From positions 269,001-333,000 of the forward strand of contig NZ_WTYU01000001.1 of the NCBI RefSeq assembly GCF_009827615.1: DNA of 64,000 nucleotides, given 5' to 3'. Position 1 is the stretch's first letter, and each line of letters starts with the position of its first letter. The translations under genes and the position numbers were made by a program. This document shows positions 9,278-19,413 of the stretch, piece by piece. The notes under the pieces are model-generated. The model searched no databases. It was given only the letters and a program-made list of their open reading frames with translations, and was not told the origin of the DNA. This stretch comes from Allopontixanthobacter confluentis. Lineage in GTDB: Bacteria > Pseudomonadota > Alphaproteobacteria > Sphingomonadales > Sphingomonadaceae.

Positions 9278-9372
9278 GGCCAGAATGTTTTTGCTTGATG
9301 CCCATGTTGATACGAAATTAACCCTCTGATGCCTATTTTTCCTGATAAATAATCTGGGAAAGACGCGTAATC

Positions 9373-11082
9373 ATGACGGATATGGCAAATGGTAATTTCG
9401 GCCAGGCACACGCTGTTGCCCAATCCGACCCGCAGCCTGTGAACGGGCAGGCCCGTGATGGCGATCTGGATACGACCGATAATTCATCGCGGCCCATTGG
9501 CGTCGTCCTCGAAATTGCCGGTTCCGGTTCGCAGATAGCGCTGGATCTGGAACGGTTGAGCGAATGCATGGCGGACAGCGATCCATCCATCGGGCTTGCA
9601 GGCCAGGTGGGCAGCCAGATCAAGATCCGGGTGGGCAACAGCTGGCTGCTGGCCAGCGTGCGCAACCAGCGGCAGGACCGCCGAGCCAATGGCGGCATCA
9701 TCGCCAACATCGATTTTCTCGGTGAAGGCCAGGAAGAAAAGCTGACCGGCCGCATTCACGGTTTCCGCCGCGGCGTTACCCGCTACCCCATACCGGGCGC
9801 GTTGATCTATCCTGCCACAACCGAAGATTTGCGCCAGATTTACGCCAGTGACGGGCGCGCAAACGTGCAGATCGGCACTGTTTATCCCACCAAGGACATT
9901 CGTGCCGGCCTGTATATCGACGCGATGCTGGGCAAGCATTTCGCGCTGCTGGGCTCCACTGGCACCGGCAAATCCACCAGCGCGGCGCTGATCCTGCATC
10001 GCATCTGCGAAGCGGCACCTGCCGGACATATCGTGATGATCGATCCGCACGGCGAATATTCCGCCGCCTTCAAACAGACCGGCATGATTTTCGACGTTTC
10101 CAACCTGCAAATGCCATATTGGCTGATGAATTTCGAAGAACATTGCGAAGTGCTGCTGTCATCCACTGGCAATGAACGCCAGATCGATGCCGATATTCTC
10201 GCCCGCTGCCTGCTGCATGCCCGCTGCAAGAACCGGCTGGCAGCGACAATGGGCAAGATTACCGTTGATTCGCCAGTGCCCTACCTGCTGTCGGACCTGT
10301 CGAACGAGATCAAGACCCAGATGGGCAAACTGGACAAGGCCACGTCCAGCGCGCCGTTCATGCGGATCAGCAACAAGCTGGACGAGATCAAGTCAGACCC
10401 GCGCTACCAGTTCATGTTTTCGGGTATGCTGGTGGGCGACACCATGGCGGACTTCATTTCCAAGGTTTTCCGTATGCCGAGTTCGGGCAAGCCGATTTCC
10501 ATCATCGACGTTTCAGGCGTGCCGTCCGACATTACCTCCACCGTGGTGGCCGTATTGTCGCGGCTGGTGTTCGATTTTGCCATCTGGGGGCGGGATGAAA
10601 AGACCAGCCCAATCCTGCTGGTATGCGAAGAAGCCCACCGCTACGTGCCCAATGAACGCAATGCGGATGGCTCGTCCGTGGGCCGCATCCTCAGCCGCAT
10701 CGCCAAGGAAGGCCGTAAATACGGCATTTCGCTGGGCCTCATCACGCAGCGCCCGTCCGACCTTGCCGAGGGCGTCTTGTCACAGTGCGGCACCATCATT
10801 TCCATGCGTCTGAACAACGACCGGGATCAGGCCTTCGTGAAATCCGCCATGCCCGAAGGCGCGCGCGGCTTCCTCGATTCCATTCCTGCATTGCGCAACC
10901 GCGAATGTATTATCTGCGGCGAAGGTGTGGCCATCCCCATCCGCGTTGCATTCGACAATCTGGAAGAAGTGAAACGCCCGGCGTCCGAAGACCCCAGCTT
11001 TGTCGAGTTGTGGCGTCAGACCGGCGGCGAGGAGGAAATCGTCCACCGCACCGTGCAGCGCTGGCGCAGCCAGGGAACCTAA
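9373..11082 (+). CDS. HerA-like ATPase (DUF87 domain)
   Basis: FtsK/HerA-superfamily ATPase, probably a hexameric DNA translocase. The 569 residues include an N-terminal HAS-barrel-like region (about 30-160), Walker A GSTGTGKST (194-202), Walker B LLVCEEAH with Glu419/Glu420, and the C-terminal signature around SQCGTIISMRLNNDRDQ. A NurA nuclease gene, the usual HerA partner in archaea, is not adjacent. No Sir2 or DUF4297 defence partner is present either. Stand-alone HerA proteins of this type occur in many proteobacteria and their role is poorly known. The last four bases overlap the convergent queE stop. Confidence 0.85.
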   Translation: MTDMANGNFGQAHAVAQSDPQPVNGQARDGDLDTTDNSSRPIGVVLEIAGSGSQIALDLERLSECMADSDPSIGLAGQVGSQIKIRVGNSWLLASVRNQRQDRRANGGIIANIDFLGEGQEEKLTGRIHGFRRGVTRYPIPGALIYPATTEDLRQIYASDGRANVQIGTVYPTKDIRAGLYIDAMLGKHFALLGSTGTGKSTSAALILHRICEAAPAGHIVMIDPHGEYSAAFKQTGMIFDVSNLQMPYWLMNFEEHCEVLLSSTGNERQIDADILARCLLHARCKNRLAATMGKITVDSPVPYLLSDLSNEIKTQMGKLDKATSSAPFMRISNKLDEIKSDPRYQFMFSGMLVGDTMADFISKVFRMPSSGKPISIIDVSGVPSDITSTVVAVLSRLVFDFAIWGRDEKTSPILLVCEEAHRYVPNERNADGSSVGRILSRIAKEGRKYGISLGLITQRPSDLAEGVLSQCGTIISMRLNNDRDQAFVKSAMPEGARGFLDSIPALRNRECIICGEGVAIPIRVAFDNLEEVKRPASEDPSFVELWRQTGGEEEIVHRTVQRWRSQGT

Positions 11083-11813
11083 GTTCCGCGCGTATCGCCG
11101 AAAATGTGGATATGCAGCCGGTCGCTCATGCGGAAACCGTGCTGCAGGCACAGCGGCACCAGCCATTTTTCGCGGGTCCGCAAGGTCGCGCTGTCAGTGC
11201 CTTCCGGCATCAAAAACACGCGGGCTGGCGGAATGGCGTGGGCACGCACAATGGCGGCGGCTTCGGCCACATCGCCAGGCCCGGCGCAGACGAATTTGAA
11301 AAAGGCCCGCTCATCGCGCGCATAATGGTTCAGCCGTTCGGCAATCAGCGCCAGCTCTGCCGGATTGCCGCTATGCGCCAGTTTCGGGCTGACATTATAT
11401 TGGTCCACGCGGATATCCACGCGGGCAGGGGCGCTGGTTGTGCCGTTGGTTTCAATTTCCACGGTTACATCGGGCAGCAGTTCCAGCATTTTCGCAAGAG
11501 CAGGGGCCTGTAGCAATGGCTCACCGCCGGTGATGACAATCCGGCGTTGGCCCAATGCGGCGATGCGAGCGGCCACATCGTCTTCTTCCAGCGTGACCTG
11601 ATTGGCCTTGCGGTCAAACGTCTGGCCGCTGCGATGCGGGCGCTCGTCCCCGTCAAAATGCCAGGTGTATGCCGTGTCGCACCAGACGCAGGCAAGATTG
11701 CAGCGTGAGAGGCGCACAAACGTGCAGGGCGTGCCGGCTGACGGGCCTTCGCCTTGCACCGAAGCAAAGATTTCCGGCTCACCCGGAATGGTGGTGGCAA
11801 GGGTGAGTGCCAT
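11079..11813 (-). CDS. queE: 7-carboxy-7-deazaguanine synthase
   Basis: Radical-SAM enzyme converting 6-carboxytetrahydropterin to 7-carboxy-7-deazaguanine in the queuosine pathway. The 244-residue protein carries the CxxxCxxC cluster motif at Cys38, Cys42 and Cys45 (CNLACVWC), the N-terminal VQGEGPSAGTPCTFVRL substrate loop, and ITGGEPLLQ. No queC or queD is nearby, so the other steps must be encoded elsewhere. It follows valS and a small unknown gene with only a few bases between them. Its stop overlaps the convergent HerA gene by 4 bases. Confidence 0.93.
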   Translation of the reverse strand: MALTLATTIPGEPEIFASVQGEGPSAGTPCTFVRLSRCNLACVWCDTAYTWHFDGDERPHRSGQTFDRKANQVTLEEDDVAARIAALGQRRIVITGGEPLLQAPALAKMLELLPDVTVEIETNGTTSAPARVDIRVDQYNVSPKLAHSGNPAELALIAERLNHYARDERAFFKFVCAGPGDVAEAAAIVRAHAIPPARVFLMPEGTDSATLRTREKWLVPLCLQHGFRMSDRLHIHIFGDTRGT

Positions 11814-11816
11814 GGG

Positions 11817-12182
11817 TCAGCCGCCTTTCGCAATCGTGTCTATACCGCCATCGAGCGATCCTGTCGCCAGCGCGATGCCGCGCCCCAGAGAGGCGGGCGC
11901 AATCAGTTCCAGTTCGAACAGGCCGCCGTCATGGGCGTAGATCGCTTCAATTTCGACTGGTCCCGGAGCGAGGCCCAGTGCCGCAATCGCATCGGCAATC
12001 CGCGTTTGCCACTGGGGCCAGTCATTGTGAAGCTGCGCCAAGGTGGCAACGCAGCCATCACGGTCCTGCCCCGAGGCAGAGATGGACACCAGATGGCCGT
12101 GCCAGTCACCTTCGGCCACAAGCCCGGGCATTGCCGGCTTTTCCGCCAGGTTGAAACCGGGCGGGCCTTTGGCGCCTGCCAC
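11817..12182 (-). CDS. Small protein of unknown function between valS and queE
   Basis: A 121-residue, probably cytoplasmic protein that I do not recognise. It has no signal peptide or membrane segment. Its sequence is moderately conserved-looking, with LVAEGDWHGHLVSISASGQ and PVEIEAIYAHDGG. The start is taken as GTG at 12182, three bases past the valS stop. An ATG about 17 codons later (MPGLVAEG) is an alternative. It ends 3 bases before the queE start, so valS, this gene and queE form one transcription unit. It is not QueD: the Zn-binding His pattern is absent. Confidence 0.65.
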   Translation of the reverse strand: MAGAKGPPGFNLAEKPAMPGLVAEGDWHGHLVSISASGQDRDGCVATLAQLHNDWPQWQTRIADAIAALGLAPGPVEIEAIYAHDGGLFELELIAPASLGRGIALATGSLDGGIDTIAKGG

Positions 12183-12185
12183 TGC

Positions 12186-14987
12186 TCAGCCCAGCCGTTC
12201 GAGCGCCGCCTGCAGCCGTTCCACTTCGGCGGAATGATGCGCGAAATCAGCCTTGGCCTTGTCCACCGCTTCCGGCTTTGCGCGATCGACAAAATTGGCA
12301 TTGCCGAGGCGCCCTTCGAGCGATTTGGCTTCTTTGGCTGACGCTTCGAGCGCCTTTGTCAGGCGGGCCTTTTCCGCGTCAATATCGATTAGCCCCTCAA
12401 GACCAACGATATATTCTTCTCCAACCGCCTTGAACGGTGACCCCGATCCCGGCAAGACGTATCGTTCTTCAGTGCGATCCTCCAATTGCCCATCAGAAAG
12501 GTTGATGCGAACTCCGGTATGGAAAAACTCTACCGCTTCCAATTTGCCGATACGCGCTAGGACAGGCCCGTGTTTCACAAATAAACTAGCAAGTTCATTG
12601 AAACGACCTTCGGTCAATTTTCGACGGTCCAAGCCCATCACGATTTTAAGGCCGGGTGGAATGGACGTTTCAGCGCGGAATGAGCGAACGCTCGTGAGCA
12701 AAGCAATCAGCCATTCGACTTCAGCCTTGGCAGCGCCGTCCACCTGGGCCGCAGGTTCCGGCCATTTGGCAGTGATGAGCGGATAATCCGCCCGGTCGCT
12801 GCCGATCTGCCCCTGCGCGTGCCACAATTCCTCGGTGATGAAGGGCATGAAAGGGTGAAGCATGACCAGAATCTGGTCGAGCACCCAGCCGGCGACTGCT
12901 CTGGTTTCCTCGTCAAAATTGCCCTTGATCAGTTCGATGTACCAATCGCAGAAATTGTCCCACACGAAGTGATAGATCGTGTTCGCCGCCGCATCGAACC
13001 GCAGGTCCGCCAGCGCCTTGTCCAGGCTGGCAAGCGTTTCGACAACTTCGCCGATGATCCAGCGGTTGACCGCGCTGGTGGCCGCAGCCGCTTCCAGCGT
13101 GGTGGATGCACCGATGCCATTGGCCTGGCAGAACCGTGTCGCATTCCACAGCTTGGTGGCAAAGTTGCGATAGCCTTCGACCCGCTTGTCATCCATCTTG
13201 ATGTCGCGGCCCTGGCTTTCCATCGCCGCCATGAAGAAGCGCAGCGCATCGGCGCCATATTGATCGATCAGCCCCAGCGGATCGACCACATTGCCTTTCG
13301 ACTTGGACATTTTCGCACCATCTGCCGCCCGCACGAGGCCATGCAGATACAGCCGCTTCCACGGGTTTTCGCCCGTCAGATGCCGCCCCATCATCGCCAT
13401 CCGCGCATCCCAGAAAAACAGGATGTCGAAGCCGGAAATGAGCAGGTCGTTGGGGTAATGCTTCTGGTACAGCGGCGCGTCCTCATCCGGCCAGCCCAGC
13501 GTGGCAAAGGGCCACAGGGCGCTAGAGAACCATGTGTCGAGGACGTCGCTATCGCGGGTCAGCACGGCATCGGCGCCAGCCTTTGCCTGCGCTTCGGCTT
13601 CGGTCAGTGCGACAAAGACTTGCCCGTTCTGGTCATACCATGCCGGAATCTGGTGGCCCCACCAAAGCTGGCGGCTGACACACCAGGGTTGAATGTTTTC
13701 CATCCAGTTGAAGAAAGTCTTTTCCCAGCTTTTCGGGATGATTTCGATATCCCCATTGCGCACCGCCTTGATCGGGGCCTGCGCCAGCGTTTCGGCATCG
13801 ACATACCACTGGTCGGTCAGCCACGGTTCGATAACCACGCCGCCGCGATCACCGAACGGCGTCTGGATCGTGCGGGGTTCGGCGTCATGCTCCTGAGTTT
13901 CGCCGTCCTTGTCCTTGATCACATGGGGGATGAGGAAGCCAAGTTCCTTCATGCGCGCCACCACCAACTCGCGCGCGCCATCCACCTTGTCGCGCCGGAA
14001 CCGGTGCAGGCCGATGAATTCATCCGGCACCAGCCCGTCGGCCGTCTGGCAGACATTCGCCTCGCCATTGAGCATGTTGAGCATATCGCCCGCTGCAATA
14101 CCGGCGCGCTTGCCCACTTCGAAATCGTTGAAATCGTGACCCGGCGTGATCTTCACCGCGCCAGAGCCCAGTTCAGGGTCGGCGTGTTCATCAGTGACAA
14201 TCTTTATCCGGCGGCCCGTAATGGGCAGGATGATGTCCTTGCCCACAACGCTGGCATAGCGTTCATCCGTCGGGTGCACGGCAACGGCCATGTCGGCCAG
14301 CATGGTTTCCGGCCGCGTGGTGGCGACTTCGATGTAATCGCGTCCATCAGCCAGCGTCACTCCGTCAGCCAGCGGATAGCGGAAGTGCCAGAAGCTGCCT
14401 TTGACTTCCTGCGTTTCCACTTCGAGGTCGGAAATGGCCGTTTTCAGCTTCGGGTCCCAGTTGACCAGTCGCTTGTCCCGGTAAATCAGCCCCTTGGCAT
14501 GAAGGTCGACAAACACTTTCATCACCGCATCGGAAAAATGCGGGTCCATGGTGAATTGTTCGCGTGACCAGTCCATCGAACAGCCAAGGCGGCGCAGCTG
14601 GGTGGTAATGGTGCCGCCGCTTTCGTGCTTCCATTCCCACACCTTGGCGATGAATTCCTCGCGCGTGTAATTGGTGCGCTTGTCCTGGCGCGCTTCCATC
14701 TGGCGTTCGACCACCATCTGCGTGGCGATGCCGGCATGATCGGTGCCCACCACCCACAGCGCATCCTTGCCGCGCAGCCGCTCGTAACGGATGACGATAT
14801 CCTGCAGCGTATTATCCAGCGCATGGCCGATATGCAGGCTGCCGGTTACATTGGGCGGCGGATTGACGATGGTATAGGGTGCAGCATCGGGGCGCTCGGG
14901 CCGGAACAGGCCGTGTTTTTCCCAATGGCTGTACCACCGCTGTTCGATTGCGGCAGGGTCGAAGGTCTTTGAAAGTTCGCTGGTCAT
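12186..14987 (-). CDS. valS: Valine--tRNA ligase
   Basis: Class I aminoacyl-tRNA synthetase charging tRNA-Val with valine and editing threonine. The 933-residue product has the HIGH motif at 52-55 ([18 protein letters not shown]) and KMSKS at 559-563 ([12 protein letters not shown]). Between them lies the CP1 editing domain ([13 protein letters not shown]), and at the C-terminus the coiled-coil arm ([17 protein letters not shown]). I chose ATG 14987 ([19 protein letters not shown]), the usual family N-terminus, over an upstream ATG at 15080 that would add 31 unrelated residues. Divergent from the Mla operon. Confidence 0.97.
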   Translation of the reverse strand: MTSELSKTFDPAAIEQRWYSHWEKHGLFRPERPDAAPYTIVNPPPNVTGSLHIGHALDNTLQDIVIRYERLRGKDALWVVGTDHAGIATQMVVERQMEARQDKRTNYTREEFIAKVWEWKHESGGTITTQLRRLGCSMDWSREQFTMDPHFSDAVMKVFVDLHAKGLIYRDKRLVNWDPKLKTAISDLEVETQEVKGSFWHFRYPLADGVTLADGRDYIEVATTRPETMLADMAVAVHPTDERYASVVGKDIILPITGRRIKIVTDEHADPELGSGAVKITPGHDFNDFEVGKRAGIAAGDMLNMLNGEANVCQTADGLVPDEFIGLHRFRRDKVDGARELVVARMKELGFLIPHVIKDKDGETQEHDAEPRTIQTPFGDRGGVVIEPWLTDQWYVDAETLAQAPIKAVRNGDIEIIPKSWEKTFFNWMENIQPWCVSRQLWWGHQIPAWYDQNGQVFVALTEAEAQAKAGADAVLTRDSDVLDTWFSSALWPFATLGWPDEDAPLYQKHYPNDLLISGFDILFFWDARMAMMGRHLTGENPWKRLYLHGLVRAADGAKMSKSKGNVVDPLGLIDQYGADALRFFMAAMESQGRDIKMDDKRVEGYRNFATKLWNATRFCQANGIGASTTLEAAAATSAVNRWIIGEVVETLASLDKALADLRFDAAANTIYHFVWDNFCDWYIELIKGNFDEETRAVAGWVLDQILVMLHPFMPFITEELWHAQGQIGSDRADYPLITAKWPEPAAQVDGAAKAEVEWLIALLTSVRSFRAETSIPPGLKIVMGLDRRKLTEGRFNELASLFVKHGPVLARIGKLEAVEFFHTGVRINLSDGQLEDRTEERYVLPGSGSPFKAVGEEYIVGLEGLIDIDAEKARLTKALEASAKEAKSLEGRLGNANFVDRAKPEAVDKAKADFAHHSAEVERLQAALERLG

Positions 14988-15082
14988 GACGGACACGCCT
15001 TTGCCAGCGCTGCCGCTTATAGGCAACGCGCTTATCGCTTGTATCTTGTGGTAACCGGATTTTGCCACCATAGCGGTCACTT

Positions 15083-16195
15083 ATGGATTCAGGCGCGCAA
15101 TTCAGCATCGATGATGACGGTAAAGGGGGGCGCAGGCTGGTCCTGTCCGGTCCCTATCTGGTGTCCACCGTGGGCGAGGTGGACCGCGAACTGCGCGCTG
15201 TTGATGGCGAATTCTCAGGCGTCGATCTGTCTGGCATTACCGAAATCGACACGGTTGGCGCATGGACAGCGTGCCATCTGGCCAGCCAGCACAATGCCGA
15301 AATCGAAGGCGCCAGTGACCGTGCAGAACGGCTGATCAAGGCGATTGACGCAGGCGAGGATGAAAAGCCCATCCGTGCCCCGCGCGAAGTGATTTTCCGG
15401 CGTGTGCCGGGCGCAATTGGCCAGATGGTTGTAGAATTCGGGCAGGGTGTCGCCAGCCTGCTGGCATTTATCGGCCAGATCATCATGGGTTTTGCCAGCC
15501 TGATCCGCCATCCCCGCCGTTTCCGCGTCAAGGCGCTGGTGCGGCAGCTGGAACTGGTCGGCGTTTCTGCATTGGGCATTATTGGCCTGATGAGTTTTCT
15601 GATCGGCATTGTGGTCGCGCAGCAGGGCGCAGTGCAGCTCCAGCAATTCGGCGCGGAAATATACACCATCAACCTGACCGGCCGGCTGACCATGCGCGAA
15701 TTGGGCGTGTTGATGACCGCGATCATGGTGGCGGGCCGGTCCGGTTCCGCCTTTGCCGCGCAGCTTGGCACCATGAAACTGACCGAAGAAGTGGACGCCA
15801 TGCGCACTATCGGCATTTCGCCGATGGAAGCGCTGATCATTCCGCGCATTCTGGCAGCAGTGATCATGATGCCGCTGCTTGGCTTCTATTCTGCCTGCAT
15901 GGGCATTCTGGGCGGTGCTTTCATTGCTGATGCCACGCTCGACATTCCCTTTTTCACCTTCCTGTCCCGCATCCAGGAAGTGGTGCCGATGTATGACCTT
16001 TATGTCGGTCTGGTGAAAGCGCCGGTATTCGGCATGATTGTCGCGATTGCCGGCTGCTATCAGGGCATGCAGGTGGAAGGAAATTCCGAACAGGTGGGCC
16101 TGCGCACGACCAAGGCTGTGGTCCAGGCCATTTTCATGGTCATTGTCCTTGATGCCTTTTTCGCGGTGTTCTTCACAAAGATCGGCTGGGCATGA
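15083..16195 (+). CDS. mlaE: MlaE-type ABC permease with fused STAS domain
   Basis: Inner-membrane permease of a phospholipid-trafficking ABC system (Mla/MCE). The 370 residues contain an N-terminal STAS-like domain (about 5-90, with VDLSGITEIDTVGAW). The MlaE permease domain follows with its typical core (GVLMTAIMVAGRSGSAFAAQLGTMKLTEEVDAM). In E. coli the STAS subunit MlaB is a separate protein; here it is fused to the permease, as in many alphaproteobacteria. The next gene starts on the stop codon (ATGA). This is the first gene of a four-gene operon with ATPase, MCE protein and lipoprotein. Confidence 0.9.
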   Translation: MDSGAQFSIDDDGKGGRRLVLSGPYLVSTVGEVDRELRAVDGEFSGVDLSGITEIDTVGAWTACHLASQHNAEIEGASDRAERLIKAIDAGEDEKPIRAPREVIFRRVPGAIGQMVVEFGQGVASLLAFIGQIIMGFASLIRHPRRFRVKALVRQLELVGVSALGIIGLMSFLIGIVVAQQGAVQLQQFGAEIYTINLTGRLTMRELGVLMTAIMVAGRSGSAFAAQLGTMKLTEEVDAMRTIGISPMEALIIPRILAAVIMMPLLGFYSACMGILGGAFIADATLDIPFFTFLSRIQEVVPMYDLYVGLVKAPVFGMIVAIAGCYQGMQVEGNSEQVGLRTTKAVVQAIFMVIVLDAFFAVFFTKIGWA

Positions 16196-17076
16196 GCGAG
16201 TTTTCAGAAGACGAGCAGCGTCAGGCCAGCCTTTCCAAACATGAACGGTTTCGCGGCGAATACCCGATTGTGGTGGAAGGGCTGGTCAACCGGTTCGGCA
16301 AGCAGACCGTGCATGACAATCTCTCGCTCAAGGTAAAGCGCGGCGAGATTCTGGGCGTGGTGGGCGGTTCGGGCACGGGTAAATCGGTGCTCATGCGCTC
16401 CATCATCGGGCTGCAACGGCCCAATGAAGGCAATATCGAGGTTTTTGGCCGTTCCATCACCGAAGCAGAACCGGATGAGGAAATTGGCGTGCGCGAAAGG
16501 TGGGGCGTGCTGTTTCAGGGCGGGGCGCTGTTCTCGACCCTGACCGTGGGGGAAAATGTCGAAGTTCCGCTGAAGCAATTTTACCCTGAACTCAGTGCCA
16601 CGCTGCGCCATGAAATTGCCCGTTACAAAACGATCATGTCCGGCTTGCCCGAAGAAGCGGTCAACAAGTTTCCATCCGAACTTTCGGGCGGCATGAAAAA
16701 GCGTGCCGGCCTCGCCCGCTCGCTCGCGCTTGATCCGGAATTGCTGTTTCTGGATGAGCCGACGGCCGGGCTGGACCCGATTGGCGCCGACAAATTCGAC
16801 AAGCTGACACGCGAATTGCAGCAGACCCTGGGGCTGACTGTGTTCCTCATCACGCACGACCTTGATACGCTTTATGCCATTTGCGACCGGGTGGCCGTGC
16901 TGGCCGACAAGCAGGTGATTGCGGTGGGCACGATCCCGGAATTGCTGGCGACGGACCACCCCTGGATTCAGGAATATTTCAACGGCCCGCGTGGCCGTGC
17001 GGCACAAAGCACCCAACAACGCGACAATAAAAAGGCGTCCGGTGCAATGGACAAGCCAACGGTTACAGGGGCATAG
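16192..17076 (+). CDS. mlaF: MlaF-type ABC transporter ATPase
   Basis: ATPase subunit of the Mla phospholipid transporter. The 294-residue protein has Walker A GGSGTGKS (58-65), the signature SELSGGMKKRAGLARSL, Walker B LLFLDEPTAGLDP and the switch histidine LITHDLDT. The KRAG in the signature region is typical of MlaF. It has a C-terminal extension of about 30 polar residues. ATGA overlap with the permease gene upstream and a 9-base gap to the MCE gene downstream show tight operon structure. Confidence 0.92.
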   Translation: MSEFSEDEQRQASLSKHERFRGEYPIVVEGLVNRFGKQTVHDNLSLKVKRGEILGVVGGSGTGKSVLMRSIIGLQRPNEGNIEVFGRSITEAEPDEEIGVRERWGVLFQGGALFSTLTVGENVEVPLKQFYPELSATLRHEIARYKTIMSGLPEEAVNKFPSELSGGMKKRAGLARSLALDPELLFLDEPTAGLDPIGADKFDKLTRELQQTLGLTVFLITHDLDTLYAICDRVAVLADKQVIAVGTIPELLATDHPWIQEYFNGPRGRAAQSTQQRDNKKASGAMDKPTVTGA

Positions 17077-17085
17077 GGACAAGCG

Positions 17086-18033
17086 ATGGAAACACGCGCA
17101 AATCACGTCTGGGTCGGGGCAGTCACATTGCTGCTTTTGGCAGCCCTGGCCCTGTTCATTGTCTGGCTCGGCCGGTTCAATTCTGACGATCAGAACGAAT
17201 ATGACATTCTGTTCCAGCAGTCCGTTGCCGGGCTGGCCAAGGGGTCAGAAGTGTCCTTCGCCGGTGTTCCGGTGGGCCAGGTCGCAGAAATCGTGCTGTG
17301 GGAAGCTGATCCTGAATTCGTCCGCGTCCGCGTGCGGGTGAAGGATAATGTGCCTATTCTGGTGGGCACCACCGCAACCATCCAGGGCTCCTTCACCGGT
17401 GTCTCGACCATTTTGCTGGATGGTGCGCGCCGCGGTGCGCCGCCGATTACGTGCGAATCCACCGCATGCCCCGAAGGTGTGCCGGTCATCCCGCCCAAGG
17501 CAGGCGGGCTGGGCGAATTGCTGGCCAATGCGCCATTGCTGCTGGAACGGCTGGCCACGCTGACAGAGCGGCTGACAACGGTTCTTTCGGATGACAATCA
17601 GAACGAGATTGCCGGCATTCTGCGCAATACCAACCAGATGACGCAGCAATTTGCCAATGCCGCGCCGCAGGTGGAGCGCACCCTTGCAGAACTGCAGGTA
17701 ACGCTACGCGAATCATCTGAAGCGCTGGACGCTTTTGAAAAGGTCATGGGGTCCACCGACCAGTTGCTGAACAAGGAAGGCGCATCCCTGGCGGTTGAAT
17801 TGCGCAAGACGCTGGCTTCGGCCAATCAGGCCGCGCAGTCACTCTCCAGCACGCTGGAAGATGCACGCCCTGCCGCCCGCCAGTTGACGGACAGCACATT
17901 GCCCGCCGCAGAAGCCACGCTGCGCGATCTGCAGGCGACCAGCAAGGCGCTTCGCAATGTGACGGAACGCATCGAAAACGAAGGCGCGACATCAATTCTG
18001 GGCGGCCAGAAACTGCCTGATTACGAAAAATGA
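17086..18033 (+). CDS. mlaD: MlaD-like MCE-domain protein
   Basis: Periplasmic lipid-binding component anchored in the inner membrane. The 315 residues start with one membrane helix (about 9-28). One MCE domain follows (about 35-115: VAGLAKGSEVSFAGVPVGQVAEI), then a long helical region (about 150-300) rich in Ala, Gln and Leu, as found in MCE proteins that form extended channels. It is longer than E. coli MlaD (183 residues) because of this tail, so it resembles the alphaproteobacterial form. Preceded by the ATPase gene and followed by the lipoprotein gene. Confidence 0.9.
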   Translation: METRANHVWVGAVTLLLLAALALFIVWLGRFNSDDQNEYDILFQQSVAGLAKGSEVSFAGVPVGQVAEIVLWEADPEFVRVRVRVKDNVPILVGTTATIQGSFTGVSTILLDGARRGAPPITCESTACPEGVPVIPPKAGGLGELLANAPLLLERLATLTERLTTVLSDDNQNEIAGILRNTNQMTQQFANAAPQVERTLAELQVTLRESSEALDAFEKVMGSTDQLLNKEGASLAVELRKTLASANQAAQSLSSTLEDARPAARQLTDSTLPAAEATLRDLQATSKALRNVTERIENEGATSILGGQKLPDYEK

Positions 18034-18088
18034 CCGGGGCGACGTGGCACAGGCTGCCGCCTCAGGCACACCACAGGAGACGCACATC

Positions 18089-18682
18089 ATGCGCCAGATG
18101 AAACACATGGGCGCGGTTGCCGCGCTCGCATTTTCAGCGGTTTTGGCAGGCTGCGTCAGCTTCGGTGCAGAACCGCCGCCGAGCCTGCTGACCCTGACAC
18201 CAACCGCAATCGCGCCCGCAGGCGCGGGCGCATCGGGCACATTGGCAGGGGCAATTTCCATCGCGGAACCTGATGCGCCAGCCAAAATCGCCGTGGCGCG
18301 GGTGCCGGTGCAGGTGGATGATGCCAATATCGCCTATCTGAAAGAAGCAGTATGGGTGGAAAAGCCCAGCCGGCTGTTCCGCCGCCTGCTGGGTGAAACC
18401 ATCCGCCAGCGGTCCACCCGGCTGGTGGTCGATGATGATGAAGCGGCAGTGGTGTCGGGCGATATGCTGCGCGGAACCCTGCGCGAATTCGGCTATGATG
18501 CGCGCAGCCAGTCGGTCATCGTCCGCTTTGACGCAATTCGCACATCAGGCGACGGACAGGTCCGCACGCGGCGGTTTGAAAGCATCGTTCCCGGCATTGT
18601 CGCAGAAGCAGGGCCGGTTGGATTTGCCCTGAACCAGGCGGCCAATGATGTTGCCGGGCAGGTCGCTGACTGGGTCGGCTAA
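18089..18682 (+). CDS. ABC-type transport auxiliary lipoprotein (PqiC-like)
   Basis: Probable outer-membrane lipoprotein of the Mla operon. The 197 residues begin with a lipoprotein signal ending LAGC, with acceptor Cys22. The mature part fits the ABC_trans_aux/PqiC family, which has VARVPVQVDDANIAYL and a C-terminal helix NQAANDVAGQVADWVG. The start at ATG 18089 is supported by CAGGAGA 8 bases upstream. An in-frame upstream extension would destroy the signal. It probably supplies the outer-membrane end of the MCE bridge; MlaA and MlaC homologues are not in this window. Confidence 0.85.
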   Translation: MRQMKHMGAVAALAFSAVLAGCVSFGAEPPPSLLTLTPTAIAPAGAGASGTLAGAISIAEPDAPAKIAVARVPVQVDDANIAYLKEAVWVEKPSRLFRRLLGETIRQRSTRLVVDDDEAAVVSGDMLRGTLREFGYDARSQSVIVRFDAIRTSGDGQVRTRRFESIVPGIVAEAGPVGFALNQAANDVAGQVADWVG

Positions 18683-18717
18683 ACACCTTTCCCAGCCTCC
18701 CGGTATGGCTGCCCGGC

Positions 18718-19413
18718 TCAGCCGCGCAGCAAAGTCAGAAACTGCGCGGCATTGCGGAAATCTGCGGTGCGCTTGGCACGGCGGTCCTCGGCCTCATAAT
18801 CGCGGCCCCACAAGTCTGCCTGCCACAATTCTTCCAGATTTGCCGCGTCCCATAAGGCGGCTGTATCTGCGCCATCTTCCAGCATGGTAAACCCGATGCA
18901 GACCGATGCAGACAATGAGGTGGCGGCCTGAATTCCCGCCAGGGTGAAATTGTCCAACGCGCGCAATCGGCCGCGCAGCGCTTCGATTGTCTCTGTTGGC
19001 TGGGCGCGGTGCATGATCCCGCTGATGCGGTGCAGGGTGATGCCTTCACGGGCTTCGAATGCAGCCAGCAGCGGTTCCCACACGTCTTGTTGGCGTTGAT
19101 ATAAGGCTTCGTCAGGATCGGCGCGGTAACACAGCGTGTCCGTTTCGGCGAAAGCCAGCAGCTTGTCGATAGTTTCGCCCTGCTGCGGCCCGGCAATGTC
19201 AATCGCGTAATCCGCCAGATCACGGTAGCGGAACAGGCGTGGGTCAATATCTTCGCCCTGACTGGACCATTCCGCAGCGAGCGCATCTGCCAATGCGCGT
19301 GACGCGGCAATCTGTTCGCGGCCAGCCGCGGTCTTGATTGCGCGGCCATCCAGCAAGACGCGATAACCGCCCTCTGTCTCAGCGACTGTTACTGCTGTGT
19401 AAAACCGTTTCAT
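18718..19413 (-). CDS. ATP12-family F1-ATPase assembly chaperone
   Basis: Homologue of mitochondrial Atp12, which holds the F1 alpha subunit during ATP synthase assembly. The family is restricted to alphaproteobacteria and mitochondria. The 231 residues begin MKRFYTAVTVAETEGGYRVLLDGRAI and contain the conserved EWSSQGEDIDP, TDTLCYRADPDE and QQDVWEPLLAAFE segments of Atp12. The start overlaps the stop of the small upstream membrane-protein gene (ATGA). No other ATP synthase genes are in the window. Confidence 0.92.
   Translation of the reverse strand: MKRFYTAVTVAETEGGYRVLLDGRAIKTAAGREQIAASRALADALAAEWSSQGEDIDPRLFRYRDLADYAIDIAGPQQGETIDKLLAFAETDTLCYRADPDEALYQRQQDVWEPLLAAFEAREGITLHRISGIMHRAQPTETIEALRGRLRALDNFTLAGIQAATSLSASVCIGFTMLEDGADTAALWDAANLEELWQADLWGRDYEAEDRRAKRTADFRNAAQFLTLLRG

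Noticed and set aside
9373-11082. HerA-based antiphage system
   Set aside because: No Sir2, DUF4297, nuclease or other defence partner is adjacent, so a defence role is not supported.
12819-14567. A long plus-strand open frame opposite valS
   Set aside because: It is the antisense of a certain synthetase gene, has no recognisable domain and reads as repeated His/Arg/Pro-rich sequence caused by GC-rich codon structure.
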